A DNA stretch of 64,000 bases, taken from Alphaproteobacteria bacterium. Lineage in GTDB: Bacteria > Pseudomonadota > Alphaproteobacteria > Micropepsales > Micropepsaceae. The stretch is taken from the NCBI GenBank assembly GCA_016124635.1, contig WGNJ01000013.1:62001-126000 (forward strand). Reading direction: 5' to 3'. The position numbers and the translations under genes were made by a program. This document shows, piece after piece, positions 54,552-63,641 of this stretch (positions are counted from its first letter, which is position 1; each line of letters starts with the position of its first letter). The notes below the pieces were generated by a model, which did not search any database, was not told the DNA's origin, and was given only the letters and a program-made list of their open reading frames with translations.

Positions 54552-55052
54552 CTAGTGCAGCTTCGAGCGCAGGTCGCGGATCGAGGCGTCGATGAGCGCG
54601 TCGCCTTTGGCTTCCGTCATGCGCGCACGGATGACCTCGCCTGCAGCGGCCGATGCGGCATCCGTCGCGGCTGAGCGCACGTCCGCGATCGCCTGAGCCT
54701 CGGCTTGCGCGATCTTCTCTTCAGCCATTTTGGCACGGCGCTGTATCTGTTGCTCGAGCTGAACGCGCGCCTCGGCGACGAGACGTTCGGACTCGACCTT
54801 CGCCGCCGCGATAATGTCGGCCGCCTCGCTGTCGGCGTTCTTCGTCTTTTCGAGATAGTCGCGCATCAGCGCTTCCGCTTCTTCGCGCAAGCGCTTGGCT
54901 TCCCCAAGCTCGTTTTTGATCGCCTCGGCGCGCGCGTCGAGCATGCCGGCGACCATGTGCGGTACCTTGAGATAGATGACGAGCGCGAGGAACAACATGG
55001 TTCCGACCGCAACCCAGAACGTCGGATCTTCCATGAAGGCAGGCAGTTCCAT
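54552..55052 (-). CDS. atpF: F0 ATP synthase subunit b
   Basis: Peripheral-stalk subunit, 166 residues. One membrane helix near the N terminus (FWVAVGTMLFLALVIYLKVPHM) is followed by a long charged coiled coil (MLDARAEAIKNELGEAKRLREEAEALMRDY). It is the last gene of atpI-atpB-atpE-atpF'-atpF, 10 bases after the related b' gene. Confidence 0.96.
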   Translation of the reverse strand: MELPAFMEDPTFWVAVGTMLFLALVIYLKVPHMVAGMLDARAEAIKNELGEAKRLREEAEALMRDYLEKTKNADSEAADIIAAAKVESERLVAEARVQLEQQIQRRAKMAEEKIAQAEAQAIADVRSAATDAASAAAGEVIRARMTEAKGDALIDASIRDLRSKLH

Positions 55053-55062
55053 GGAATGCTCC

Positions 55063-55695
55063 TTAAGCCGTCTTTAGTGCGCTGCGCACCGCGTTCGAGA
55101 CATCCGATGCCGGCGCGGCTTCACCCGTCAACTTCGATACGATCTCGGAGGCAACGTCGCCCGCGAGCGTCGCAACGTTCGCCATTGCCGCCTTGCGCAT
55201 CTCCGCGATGCGCGCCTCGGCCTTGGCGGTCTCCGCCGCGACGCGTTCGGCTTCGGCTGCGTTCTTGGCGTCCGCTTCGTCCTGCGACACCTTACGCATA
55301 TCGTCGCCGATCTTCAGCGCTCGCGCCCGTGCGTCGGCAAGCGCCTTCTCATAGCGAGCCAACGCTTCTTCGCTCTTGCGCTTGGAGTCCGCCGCCGCGT
55401 CGATGTCGCCTTTGATGCGCCCGGCACGCGCCGCCATCACGCCGCCGATCTTGGGCACGCCGAGGCGCGATATCACCAAGAAAAGCACGATCAATGAAAC
55501 AGCCAGCCAAAACAGCTGTCCGGCGAATGTCTCCACGTTCAGCTGCGGCAGGCCGACTTTGTGCTCGACCGGAACTTCCGTCGTCGCGCTTGTGACGGGC
55601 GAGTCCGGCAGCGGTGGAATACCCGAATCCGCCGGGGCCGGAGGCAAATCCTCCGGCGGCGCAGCATTGACGTAGAGAAGCGCGGTCTCGGCCAT
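55063..55695 (-). CDS. F0 ATP synthase subunit b'
   Basis: Second, divergent b-type stalk subunit (AtpF'/AtpG in some annotations), 210 residues. A proline-rich N-terminal extension of about 50 residues (PEDLPPAPADSGIPPLPDSPV) precedes the membrane helix (ETFAGQLFWLAVSLIVLFLVIS), then a long coiled coil (GRIKGDIDAAADSKRKSEEALARYEKAL). The b/b' pair is typical of alphaproteobacteria. The long proline-rich N terminus is somewhat unusual. Confidence 0.95.
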   Translation of the reverse strand: MAETALLYVNAAPPEDLPPAPADSGIPPLPDSPVTSATTEVPVEHKVGLPQLNVETFAGQLFWLAVSLIVLFLVISRLGVPKIGGVMAARAGRIKGDIDAAADSKRKSEEALARYEKALADARARALKIGDDMRKVSQDEADAKNAAEAERVAAETAKAEARIAEMRKAAMANVATLAGDVASEIVSKLTGEAAPASDVSNAVRSALKTA

Positions 55696-55724
55696 CGCGG
55701 CGGTCCTTCAGCTTCAGTGTCGGC

Positions 55725-55952
55725 TTACATGCCGAACATCAGGATGAACGAGACGACCAAGCCGAAGAGGCCCGTCGCTTCGCAGAGCGCAAAGCCCAGA
55801 AGCAAGTTCGTCTGCTGACCGGCCGCCGCCGAAGGATTGCGCAGCGCGCCCGCCAGATAGCTGCCGAACACATTGCCGATCCCGATACCGGCTCCGATCA
55901 GCGCCATGGCGGCAAGACCCGCACCGATAAGCTTTGCTGCATTCGCGTCCAT
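55725..55952 (-). CDS. atpE: F0 ATP synthase subunit c
   Basis: A 75-residue proteolipid with two membrane helices joined by a polar RNPSA loop. The proton-carrying carboxylate is the Glu in LLLGFALCEATGLFGLVVSF. Glycine motif GAGIGIGNVFG lines helix 1, as usual. It sits between atpB and atpF'. Confidence 0.98.
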   Translation of the reverse strand: MDANAAKLIGAGLAAMALIGAGIGIGNVFGSYLAGALRNPSAAAGQQTNLLLGFALCEATGLFGLVVSFILMFGM

Positions 55953-55966
55953 TGTTCCCGTTCCTC

Positions 55967-56731
55967 TTAGTGTTCGTGCAGATGCACGGCTTCGTTGAGA
56001 TAGATGCAGGTGAGCAGTGCGAAGACCCAGGCCTGGATCCCCGCGACCAGAACTTCGAGCGTCGTAACGGCGATGCCTGCGAGCAGCGGCGCGACGGCGA
56101 ACGCGGCGAGGATGCCCCCGGCGCTCAGCATGGTCACGATGAAGCCCGCGAACACCTTCAACATCGTGTGGCCGGCGAGCATGTTGGCCGCAAGTCGCAC
56201 GCTCAAGGACATGGGGCGCGTAAGGAAGGAGATGATCTCGATGGGCACGAGGACCGGCAGCAGCCAGCCTGGCGCGCCCGATGGAACGAACAAGCTGAGG
56301 AAATGCAGGCCGTGCGTCCAGAATCCGACGCCGAGCACGGTGACGAACACCACCAGCGCCATCGCAAACGTCACGATGATGTGGCTGGTGACGGTGAAGG
56401 AATAGGGGATCAACCCGAAGTAATTCGAGAAGAAGATGAACAGGAAGATCGTCAGCACAAAGGGAAAGAACCGCCGTCCTTCCTCGCCCATCACATTGAG
56501 AACCGTTTGTCGTTCGATGAAGTCGTAGATGAGTTCGACCACCGATTGTAGACGGCCCGGGATGATGCCGTCGCGCTTCACGCCCAACCACATCACCAGC
56601 GTCGCTGTTGCGACGGCCAGAACCATCCAAAGGCTGGAATTGGTGAAGGAGAGATCGTAACCGCCGACGTGAATCGGGATGATCGGGTGGACCTCGAATT
56701 GCACCATCGGGCTGTGGCCGTGGGCCGCCAT
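55967..56731 (-). CDS. atpB: F0 ATP synthase subunit a
   Basis: Proton-channel subunit, 254 residues with five or six membrane helices. The essential Arg lies in PMSLSVRLAANMLAGHTMLK. The ATG at 56731 (MAAHGHSPMVQFEVHPI) is preceded by AAGGGAAG and gives the normal start; 12 extra in-frame residues upstream belong to the coding end of atpI. It is 4 bases from the atpI stop. Confidence 0.97.
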   Translation of the reverse strand: MAAHGHSPMVQFEVHPIIPIHVGGYDLSFTNSSLWMVLAVATATLVMWLGVKRDGIIPGRLQSVVELIYDFIERQTVLNVMGEEGRRFFPFVLTIFLFIFFSNYFGLIPYSFTVTSHIIVTFAMALVVFVTVLGVGFWTHGLHFLSLFVPSGAPGWLLPVLVPIEIISFLTRPMSLSVRLAANMLAGHTMLKVFAGFIVTMLSAGGILAAFAVAPLLAGIAVTTLEVLVAGIQAWVFALLTCIYLNEAVHLHEH

Positions 56732-56735
56732 GCCG

Positions 56736-57059
56736 TTACTTCCCTTTGCTGTCGTCCGCGTCTGCATTCAGCTGACGCATGGCGCGGACCACGGTGTAGA
56801 ATGCGGTTGCGATGCCGAGGCCCGCACCAAGCAGGATCCCAGCGAGCATCCAGCCCGTCAGCTTGCCGAACCCCCATCCGAGACCGAAGCCGACGAAAAC
56901 GGCAGCGACGAATTCCATGGATAGGCGGTAGATGACGTTCACGCGGCCTGGAGGCTCACGCCGAGGCTTGGCTTCTTGGATGTGTTCGCGCGCGGCATCG
57001 ATGCGGCGGCCCAACTCGTCAAGCCGTTCGTCATCATTGGCGGGATCGTTGGGTCCCAA
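56736..57059 (-). CDS. atpI: ATP synthase accessory protein AtpI
   Basis: A 107-residue small membrane protein with a charged N-terminal helix (DERLDELGRRIDAAREHI) and two hydrophobic helices (residues 45-65 and 68-90), with the GWGFGKLTGWMLAGILLGAGLG pattern of AtpI/AtpZ. It helps assembly of the c-ring or carries Mg2+ in studied species. It is the first gene of the F0 operon. Confidence 0.93.
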   Translation of the reverse strand: MGPNDPANDDERLDELGRRIDAAREHIQEAKPRREPPGRVNVIYRLSMEFVAAVFVGFGLGWGFGKLTGWMLAGILLGAGLGIATAFYTVVRAMRQLNADADDSKGK

Positions 57060-57273
57060 GGCTGGGCTCCGCCTGAAGCTTGCGCGGGAAACCCCTCCCG
57101 AAAGCCGCGCGGACCATATTTGCGAGGTGCTGTAAGGTCAAGGAAATGCTGCGGATGCGAAGCTGTCAAAACTGTGAAATTCCCTGCGGATTTGAGCGAT
57201 TTCCGAGCGTGACGCCACGCCGCACCTGGTGCACCCTCGCGAACCCTGAATCGCACGACGTACGGAGCCCGAA

Positions 57274-58965
57274 ATGACCCTCGAATCGAGCCACGTGAAG
57301 GGACCGACGACGCCGCCTCTTTATGAAGAAACGATCGGCCAGGCCCTGAAGCAGGCCGCCAAGCAATGGCCGGAGCGCGAAGCGCTGGTCTCGGTCCATC
57401 AAAATATCCGTTGGACGTTCGAGGAGTTGGACCGGCGCGCGACGGACCTGGCCTGCGGCTTGCTGAGCCTCGGGCTGGAGCGCGGCGACCGCGTCGGCAT
57501 TTGGGCGCCGAATTGTGCGGAGTGGGCGCTGACCCAATTCGCGACCGCCAAAGCCGGCATGATCCTCGTCAACATCAATCCGGCCTATCGCGTCGGCGAA
57601 CTCGAATACACGCTGAACAAAGTCGGCGTGAAGGCGTTGGTCGTCGCCGAGCGCTTCAAGACGAGCGATTACCCGGCGATGCTCGCCGAACTCGCGCCGG
57701 AGATCGCAAAGTCGAAGCCTGGCGCGCTGATCGCGGAGAAGCTGCCGCATCTCAAGACGTTGATCTTGATCGCCGACGTGCCGCGCGCCGGCTACCTGCG
57801 CTTCCGCGACGTGCTCGGCATGGGTCAACCCAAGCACCACGTCGCGCTGGCCGCGGTCGAGCGCAAGCTGGAGTCTCACGATCCGATCAATATCCAATTC
57901 ACGTCCGGGACGACCGGGTTGCCGAAGGGCGCGATGTTGTCTCATCGAAACATCTTCAACAACGGCTTCTTCGTCGGCCGCAGCATTGCGTTGGAGGAGG
58001 GTGATCGGCTCTGCATTCCCGTGCCGCTCTACCATTGTTTCGGCATGGTGATGGGCAACTTGGCCTGCATCGCCCACGGCGCAACCATGGTCTATCCTTC
58101 AGAAGGGTTCGATCCGCTCGCCGTGTTGCAAGCGATCGAACAGGAGAAGTGCACGGCGCTTTACGGCGTGCCGACGATGTTCATCGCGATCCTGGATCAT
58201 CCCGAGTTCGAGCAGTTCAACTTGCGCTCGCTTCGCACCGGGATCATGGCCGGCGCCCCGTGTCCGATCGAGGTCATGCGGCGCGTGATCGACAAGATGC
58301 ATATGGGCGCCGTGACCATCGCCTACGGCATGACGGAGACGAGCCCGGTCAGCTTCCAGTCCTCGCCGGGCGACCCGATCGAGCGCCGGGTGTCGACGGT
58401 GGGTACGGTTCAGCCGCATCTCGAGGTGAAAATCGTCGACGCCGAGGGCAAGACGACGCCGGTCGGCGAGTCGGGCGAGCTTTGCACGCGCGGCTACTCG
58501 GTGATGATCGGCTACTGGGACGATGCCGAGAAAACCAAGGAGGCCGTCGATAAAGACGGTTGGATGCACACCGGCGATCTCGCAACCATCGACGCCGAGG
58601 GCTACGGCAACATCGTGGGTCGCATCAAGGACATGGTGATACGCGGCGGCGAGAACATCTATCCGCGCGAGGTCGAAGAGTACCTCTTCCGTCACCCGAA
58701 AGTCGCCGAGGTTTCGGTTGTCGGCGTTCCCGACGACAAGTACGGCGAAGAACTCTGCGCCTGGATCAAGCTCAAGCCCGGCGAGCGCGCGCACGAGGAC
58801 GAGATCAAAGCCTACGCCCGCAACAACATCGCGCACTACAAGGTGCCGCGCTACGTTCGTTTCGTCGAAAGCTTCCCGATGACCGTCACCGGCAAGATCC
58901 AAAAATTCCTCATCCGCCAGGCCATGATCGAGGATCTGGGCCTGAGTGAGCAGCAGACAGCGTAG
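57274..58965 (+). CDS. AMP-binding acyl-CoA synthetase
   Basis: A 563-residue ATP-dependent acyl-CoA ligase (ANL superfamily). The P-loop is [18 protein letters not shown]; the A5 motif is [23 protein letters not shown] and [19 protein letters not shown] are A7/A8; the late catalytic lysine is in [11 protein letters not shown]. The length and motifs fit medium- to long-chain fatty acid activation in the FadD/AcsA-like subgroup, but the acid is not defined. It is divergent from the F0 operon across about 214 bases. Confidence 0.95.
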   Translation: MTLESSHVKGPTTPPLYEETIGQALKQAAKQWPEREALVSVHQNIRWTFEELDRRATDLACGLLSLGLERGDRVGIWAPNCAEWALTQFATAKAGMILVNINPAYRVGELEYTLNKVGVKALVVAERFKTSDYPAMLAELAPEIAKSKPGALIAEKLPHLKTLILIADVPRAGYLRFRDVLGMGQPKHHVALAAVERKLESHDPINIQFTSGTTGLPKGAMLSHRNIFNNGFFVGRSIALEEGDRLCIPVPLYHCFGMVMGNLACIAHGATMVYPSEGFDPLAVLQAIEQEKCTALYGVPTMFIAILDHPEFEQFNLRSLRTGIMAGAPCPIEVMRRVIDKMHMGAVTIAYGMTETSPVSFQSSPGDPIERRVSTVGTVQPHLEVKIVDAEGKTTPVGESGELCTRGYSVMIGYWDDAEKTKEAVDKDGWMHTGDLATIDAEGYGNIVGRIKDMVIRGGENIYPREVEEYLFRHPKVAEVSVVGVPDDKYGEELCAWIKLKPGERAHEDEIKAYARNNIAHYKVPRYVRFVESFPMTVTGKIQKFLIRQAMIEDLGLSEQQTA

Positions 58966-58971
58966 CTCCCG

Positions 58972-59022
58972 GTGTCATCCCGGACGAGCGAACGAAGTGA
59001 GCGATGATCCGGGACCCAGCAC
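58972..59022. repeat. Short palindromic repeat (GTCATCCCGGA...TCCGGGA)
   Basis: A short relative of the repeats at 44786 and 54369: TGTCATCCCGGACGAGCG at the left and ATGATCCGGGACCCAGC at the right, with a small inner palindrome (GAACGAAGTGAGCG). It starts 7 bases past the acyl-CoA synthetase stop and ends 18 bases before the next ATG. Confidence 0.6.
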
Positions 59023-59040
59023 AAACTTGCGAGGCGCAAC

Positions 59041-60144
59041 ATGAAATACGTCCGCATGCCGATCGAGGTCGAAAGCCCGGAGGAGCAGGGCTACGACACG
59101 ATACGCTTCAACCTCTCGGAAAGCTCGATCCGCGATCGGCCGCTGAGCGACCTACGTCTGAAGCTCGACAATCTGGTGCTCGCCTACGGCGCTCACCGCG
59201 GCTCGCCGCAGTTGCGTACGCTGATCGCCGAGCGCAGCGGCGTCTCCGATCTGCACGTTCTGACGACGGCAGGAGCGGCGGGCGCGCTCTTCATCATTGC
59301 GACGACCTTGCTCAAGAAGGGCGATCATCTCGTCGTCGTCCGCCCGAATTATGCAACCAACCTCGAAACGCCGCGCGCGATCGGCTGCGAGATCTCGACG
59401 CTCGATCTCAAATTCGAAGACGGTTTTGCTCTCGATGTCGGCGCGCTGGAGAAGCTGCTGCGTCCCGAGACTAGGCTGATCTCCGTTACGACGCCGCACA
59501 ATCCGACCGGTGTCGCGCTCGACGAGCCGCGGCTCCGGGCGATCATCGCGCTCGGTGACAAGCGCGGCATCAGGGTTCTGGTCGACGAGACCTATCGCGA
59601 CATGTCGTTCGTCCCCAAGCCGCCTGTCGCAGCCTCCATCTCGCCGAACGCAATCAGCGTCTCGTCGATGTCGAAGTCCTACGGCATACCCGGCGTCCGC
59701 GTCGGATGGATCGTCTGCCAGGACGTAGACCTGCTCGAGCGCTTTCTTGCCGCGAAGGAGCAGATCGGCATCTGCGGCTCGATCATCGACGAGGAGATTG
59801 CCGAGGTCGCGCTCGCCGACGCGCCGCGCTTTCTGATCGGCATCGACAAGCAGCTTCGTCATGCGCTCGGCATCGTCGAGGCCTGGATCGCGGGCGAAAA
59901 GCGGATGGAGTGGGTAAAGCCGCAAGGCGGCTGCGTCTGCTTTCCGCGTATCCGCGCCGACGCCGGCGTCGACGTCGAGCCCTTCTACAAGGAGCTTGCG
60001 AAGCGCGGCACGTTGGTCGGCGCAGGCCATTGGTTCGAGCAGGATCGCCGCTTCATGCGCATCGGCTACGGCTGGCCGCTCGAGGAGGAGCTCAAAGGCG
60101 GGCTCGCCGCGATCAGCGAGAGCTTGGCAGCCGCCGCGCGCTGA
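59041..60144 (+). CDS. Class I/II aminotransferase
   Basis: A 367-residue PLP enzyme of the aspartate aminotransferase fold. The PLP lysine is in SSMSKSYGIPGVRVGW; TTPHNPTGVALDEPRL contains the conserved Asn, and LVDETYRDM the Asp/Tyr. The C-terminal Arg (RFMRIGYGWPLEEEL) that binds the substrate carboxylate is present. Substrate unknown; it could be a general amino-acid transaminase. It ends 3 bases before the smc end on the other strand. Confidence 0.93.
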   Translation: MKYVRMPIEVESPEEQGYDTIRFNLSESSIRDRPLSDLRLKLDNLVLAYGAHRGSPQLRTLIAERSGVSDLHVLTTAGAAGALFIIATTLLKKGDHLVVVRPNYATNLETPRAIGCEISTLDLKFEDGFALDVGALEKLLRPETRLISVTTPHNPTGVALDEPRLRAIIALGDKRGIRVLVDETYRDMSFVPKPPVAASISPNAISVSSMSKSYGIPGVRVGWIVCQDVDLLERFLAAKEQIGICGSIIDEEIAEVALADAPRFLIGIDKQLRHALGIVEAWIAGEKRMEWVKPQGGCVCFPRIRADAGVDVEPFYKELAKRGTLVGAGHWFEQDRRFMRIGYGWPLEEELKGGLAAISESLAAAAR

Positions 60145-60147
60145 AGC

Positions 60148-63100
60148 CTACTCCGCCGCTTGCTGTGAAAGCACACGCTCGGCGCCGGCAAGATCGACCG
60201 CGACGAGCTGCGAAACGCCGCGCTCCTGCATCGTCACGCCGATCAGCCGGTCCATGCGCGACATCGTCAGCGCATGGTGCGTGATCACGAGGAAGCGTGT
60301 CTCGGTCATGCGGGTCATCTCGTCGAGCAGATTGCAGAAGCGCTCGACATTGGCGTCGTCGAGCGGCGCGTCGACCTCGTCGAGCACGCACACGGGCGCA
60401 GGGTTGACCATGAAGACGCCGAATATGAGCGCCATCGCCGTCAGCGCCTGCTCGCCGCCCGACAGCAGCGACATGGTCTGCAACCGTTTCCCGGGCGGGC
60501 GCGCCAAGATCTCGAGGCCCGCCTCGAGCGGATCGTCGGACTCGGTCAGCGTCAAGCGCGCTTCGCCGCCGCCGAAGAGCGAGACGAACAGCCTCTCGAA
60601 GTTCTTGTTCACCGTCTCGAACGCCGCCAGCAGCCGTTCGCGGCCCTCGCGATTGAGCGAGCCGATCCCTTGCCGCAGCCGAGCGATCGCCTCCTCGAGG
60701 TCGGTCTTCTCGGTCGTCAGCGCGGTCAGCCGCTGCTCACACTCGTCGGCTTCTTCTTCAGCGCGCAGATTGACGCCGCCGAGCTGCTCGCGTTCGCGCT
60801 TCAGCTTCTCGACCCTGGATTCCGCTTGATCGAGCGGCGGCAACGCGTCGCCGGTCTCGTGCTCGGCTTTCGCCGCCAACTCGTCCGGCGCGCAGTCGAG
60901 CGCCTCGCGCGCCTTGACGACCGTTTCCTCGAGCCGTTCGCGCTGCGCCGAAAGCACCGCTTCGGCACGCGCCCGTTCCTCGCGCGCCGCCGACAAGGCC
61001 GCGTCCGCGGTACGTGACTGGGCTTGCGCTGCTTTCACCGCGTTCTCGGCGTTCGCCAGCTCGTCGTTTGCCGATTGCCGCTTGGCCTCGGCTTCGCTGA
61101 GCAACTCGAAGAGACGTGCCCGCTTCTCCGCAATCTCGGCCGGGACATGCTCGAGCGCCTGCAGTTCGTCACGCGCTTCTGTTTGCCGCTCGGTGAGCGC
61201 TGCGATTTGCGCCGTCGCGGCATCGACGCGTCCGGTCCAGCCGTTAAGCTCGTTGCCGATCGCGGTGATGCGCTGACGCCGCAGCTGAATGTCGCGCTCG
61301 ACGCTGTCACTTGCGGCTTTCGCTTCGGCATAAGCGGCGCGCGATGCAGCCGCCGCTTCGCGCGATACGCTCAGCTTCTGCTCGAACTCCGACATCGGCA
61401 CCAGATTGGCGAATTCGTTGTCGACATCGGCGTTGTGCGCCTCGCTCTCGGCGACGTCGCGTCCCAGCGCCTCGCGCCGCTCGTTCAGCGCTTGCGTGCG
61501 CGCGATCGTTTGCGCGTGACGCTTCTCGATCTCGGCGAGCGCCGTGCGCGCGCTCGACGACTCGGATTCGGCGCGCTTCCAGTTTTCGCGCGCCTCGTGC
61601 TCAGCGGCCTCTGCTTGTTCGCGCGCTTGGGACGCTGCGAGCCAATCGTTGCGGATGTCGGCCAAGTGCGCTTCAGCCGCGCCGATGGTGCCGTCGAGAT
61701 CCTTCAAGCGATTGCGTTGGCGCAGGCGGATCGCAGCCGCCGTCGGCGCTTCGGCGGTCGCCGTGAATCCGTCCCAACGCCACAGATCGCCGTCGCGGCT
61801 GACCAAGCGCTGTCCGGGCTGCAGCTGCGACTGCAGCGATCGCCCCTGCGCGCGCTCGGTGACGCCGATCTGCGACAAACGCCGCGCCAACGGCGGCGGC
61901 GCCTGCACCAATTCCGACAGCGGTTGCACGCCGAACGGCAGGGACGGCGGGTGATCGAACGGCGACAGCGGCGCCCAATGGATCGGCGCCGCCTCTTCGG
62001 CGGGCACAGTGAGATCGTCGCCCAGCGCCGCGCCGAGCGCCGTTTCGTAACCCGGGGTCACATGGATGAGATCGATAACCGGCGGCCATTGATCGCCGGC
62101 GCCGGTGTCGAGCAGCTCGCGCAGCGCTTTCGCTTCCGCCGTGAGCTTTTGCAGATCGCGATCGGAGGCGTCGACGATTTGCTTCTTCGCGGATTCGATA
62201 TCACCCGCCGAGCGCCGCGCTTCTTCCGCCGCAGCCAGAGCACCGCGCGCAGCCTCGGCGGCTTCGACTGCGGTCGTCGCACGCGCGCTCGCTTCTTCGA
62301 TAATGGGCCCCGCGGCGACGCTGTCCGCAAGCTTCGCGATTTCAGCTTCGACGTTGGCGAGATCCTTGCGCACGCGCTCGACGCGCTGACGCGCCTCATG
62401 CCCGCGCCGATCGAGTTCGGCCCGCTTTGCGCGCGCCTCGGCGACCTCCGCCGTCACCGCGTCCGCATGCTTCTCGGCCTCGCCGAGTTCGGCCCGTGCT
62501 GTGGCCAATCGTTCGCTCGCCGCCGCGGCTGCTTGCACTTCGTCGTCCGCGCCGCCCTCGAGCGTCGTGCGCTCGGTTTCGAGCTGCGCGATCATCGCTT
62601 TCGCGTCTTCGAGGCGCGCCGCCTCGCGGCCCATGTCCTCTTCGATCTGCGCGATGCGTGCCGTCAGCCGTTCGCCGGAGGCCTTGGCGCGCGCCTCTTC
62701 GCCGTCGAGCGCCAAACGCTCCGCCGTCAGCCGCTGCAAGGCTGCCGATCGTTCGGCCGCCGCTTGCCGCAGCGGTGGCAGCAATTCGTCAGCGGCGAGC
62801 ACGGCATTCGACGCCTGCGCCGCCTCGAAGGTCAGTTGCTCGACTTGTGAGCGCAGCCGCGCCAATTCCTCTTCCGCAGCGGCCGCCGCCGTCGAGGTCA
62901 TCTGCCAGCGCACGTAAAGCGCCATCGCTTCCGCGCGCACGATGTGGCCCGACAGGTTGCGATAGCGGGCCGCTTGCCGCGCTTGCCGCTTCAGATTGGC
63001 GAGTTGCGTCTCGATCTCCTGAATGATGTCCGCGACGCGCGACAGGTTCTGCTGCGCCGCGTTGAGCTTCAGTTCGGCCTCGTGGCGCCGCGCGTGCAAA

Positions 63101-63615
63101 CCCGAAATGCCCGCTGCTTCTTCCAGCAGGGCCCGGCGCTGGATCGGCTTCGCGTTGATGAGCTGTCCGATCTGTCCTTGTTTGACGAGCGACGGCGAAT
63201 GTGCGCCCGACGAGACGTCCGCGAAGAACAGCTGTACGTCCCGCGCGCGCACGTCGCGCCCGTTGATCTTGTAGATCGAGCCCATCTCGCGCTCGATCCG
63301 GCGCGAAATCTCGATCGCCTCTTGCTCGTTGTAGGCGGCCGGCGCCGCGCGTGTCTCGTTGTCGATGACGAGCGCCACCTCAGCCGTGTTGCGGCTCGGC
63401 CGTGCGTTCGTGCCGGCGAAGATCACGTCGTCCATCGCGCCGCCGCGCATCGACTTGGGCGAGTTTTCGCCCATGACCCAGCGCAGCGCTTCCAGCAGAT
63501 TGGATTTGCCGCAGCCGTTGGGCCCGACGATGCCGGTCAGGCCCTGCTCGATCGGCAGATCCGTCGACTCGACGAACGATTTGAATCCGGTGAGTCGAAG
63601 TCGCGTGAACTTCAT
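60148..63615 (-). CDS. smc: Chromosome partition protein SMC
   Basis: An 1155-residue ATPase that forms the condensin core with ScpA/ScpB (not in the window). Walker A is VGPNGCGKSN (K37); after a first coiled coil (about 170-480) comes the hinge (about 500-640, with PPVIDLIHVTPGYETALGAALGDDL), then the second coiled coil and the head with LLSGGEQALTAMALIFG and VLDEVDAPLDDANVER. The hinge has an alphaproteobacterial form with a Pro-rich insert. The start MKFTRLRLTGFKSFV is canonical. The DsbA-like gene is immediately upstream, so the two may be co-transcribed. Confidence 0.98.
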   Translation of the reverse strand: MKFTRLRLTGFKSFVESTDLPIEQGLTGIVGPNGCGKSNLLEALRWVMGENSPKSMRGGAMDDVIFAGTNARPSRNTAEVALVIDNETRAAPAAYNEQEAIEISRRIEREMGSIYKINGRDVRARDVQLFFADVSSGAHSPSLVKQGQIGQLINAKPIQRRALLEEAAGISGLHARRHEAELKLNAAQQNLSRVADIIQEIETQLANLKRQARQAARYRNLSGHIVRAEAMALYVRWQMTSTAAAAAEEELARLRSQVEQLTFEAAQASNAVLAADELLPPLRQAAAERSAALQRLTAERLALDGEEARAKASGERLTARIAQIEEDMGREAARLEDAKAMIAQLETERTTLEGGADDEVQAAAAASERLATARAELGEAEKHADAVTAEVAEARAKRAELDRRGHEARQRVERVRKDLANVEAEIAKLADSVAAGPIIEEASARATTAVEAAEAARGALAAAEEARRSAGDIESAKKQIVDASDRDLQKLTAEAKALRELLDTGAGDQWPPVIDLIHVTPGYETALGAALGDDLTVPAEEAAPIHWAPLSPFDHPPSLPFGVQPLSELVQAPPPLARRLSQIGVTERAQGRSLQSQLQPGQRLVSRDGDLWRWDGFTATAEAPTAAAIRLRQRNRLKDLDGTIGAAEAHLADIRNDWLAASQAREQAEAAEHEARENWKRAESESSSARTALAEIEKRHAQTIARTQALNERREALGRDVAESEAHNADVDNEFANLVPMSEFEQKLSVSREAAAASRAAYAEAKAASDSVERDIQLRRQRITAIGNELNGWTGRVDAATAQIAALTERQTEARDELQALEHVPAEIAEKRARLFELLSEAEAKRQSANDELANAENAVKAAQAQSRTADAALSAAREERARAEAVLSAQRERLEETVVKAREALDCAPDELAAKAEHETGDALPPLDQAESRVEKLKREREQLGGVNLRAEEEADECEQRLTALTTEKTDLEEAIARLRQGIGSLNREGRERLLAAFETVNKNFERLFVSLFGGGEARLTLTESDDPLEAGLEILARPPGKRLQTMSLLSGGEQALTAMALIFGVFMVNPAPVCVLDEVDAPLDDANVERFCNLLDEMTRMTETRFLVITHHALTMSRMDRLIGVTMQERGVSQLVAVDLAGAERVLSQQAAE

Positions 63616-63641
63616 TAAGGCTCCAACGTGAATGCGATCGA

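Noticed and set aside
61024..62850. 608-codon open frame on the plus strand opposite smc
   Set aside because: It is the antisense shadow of the smc coiled coils; Arg/Leu-rich composition, no ribosome binding site, and smc is certain.
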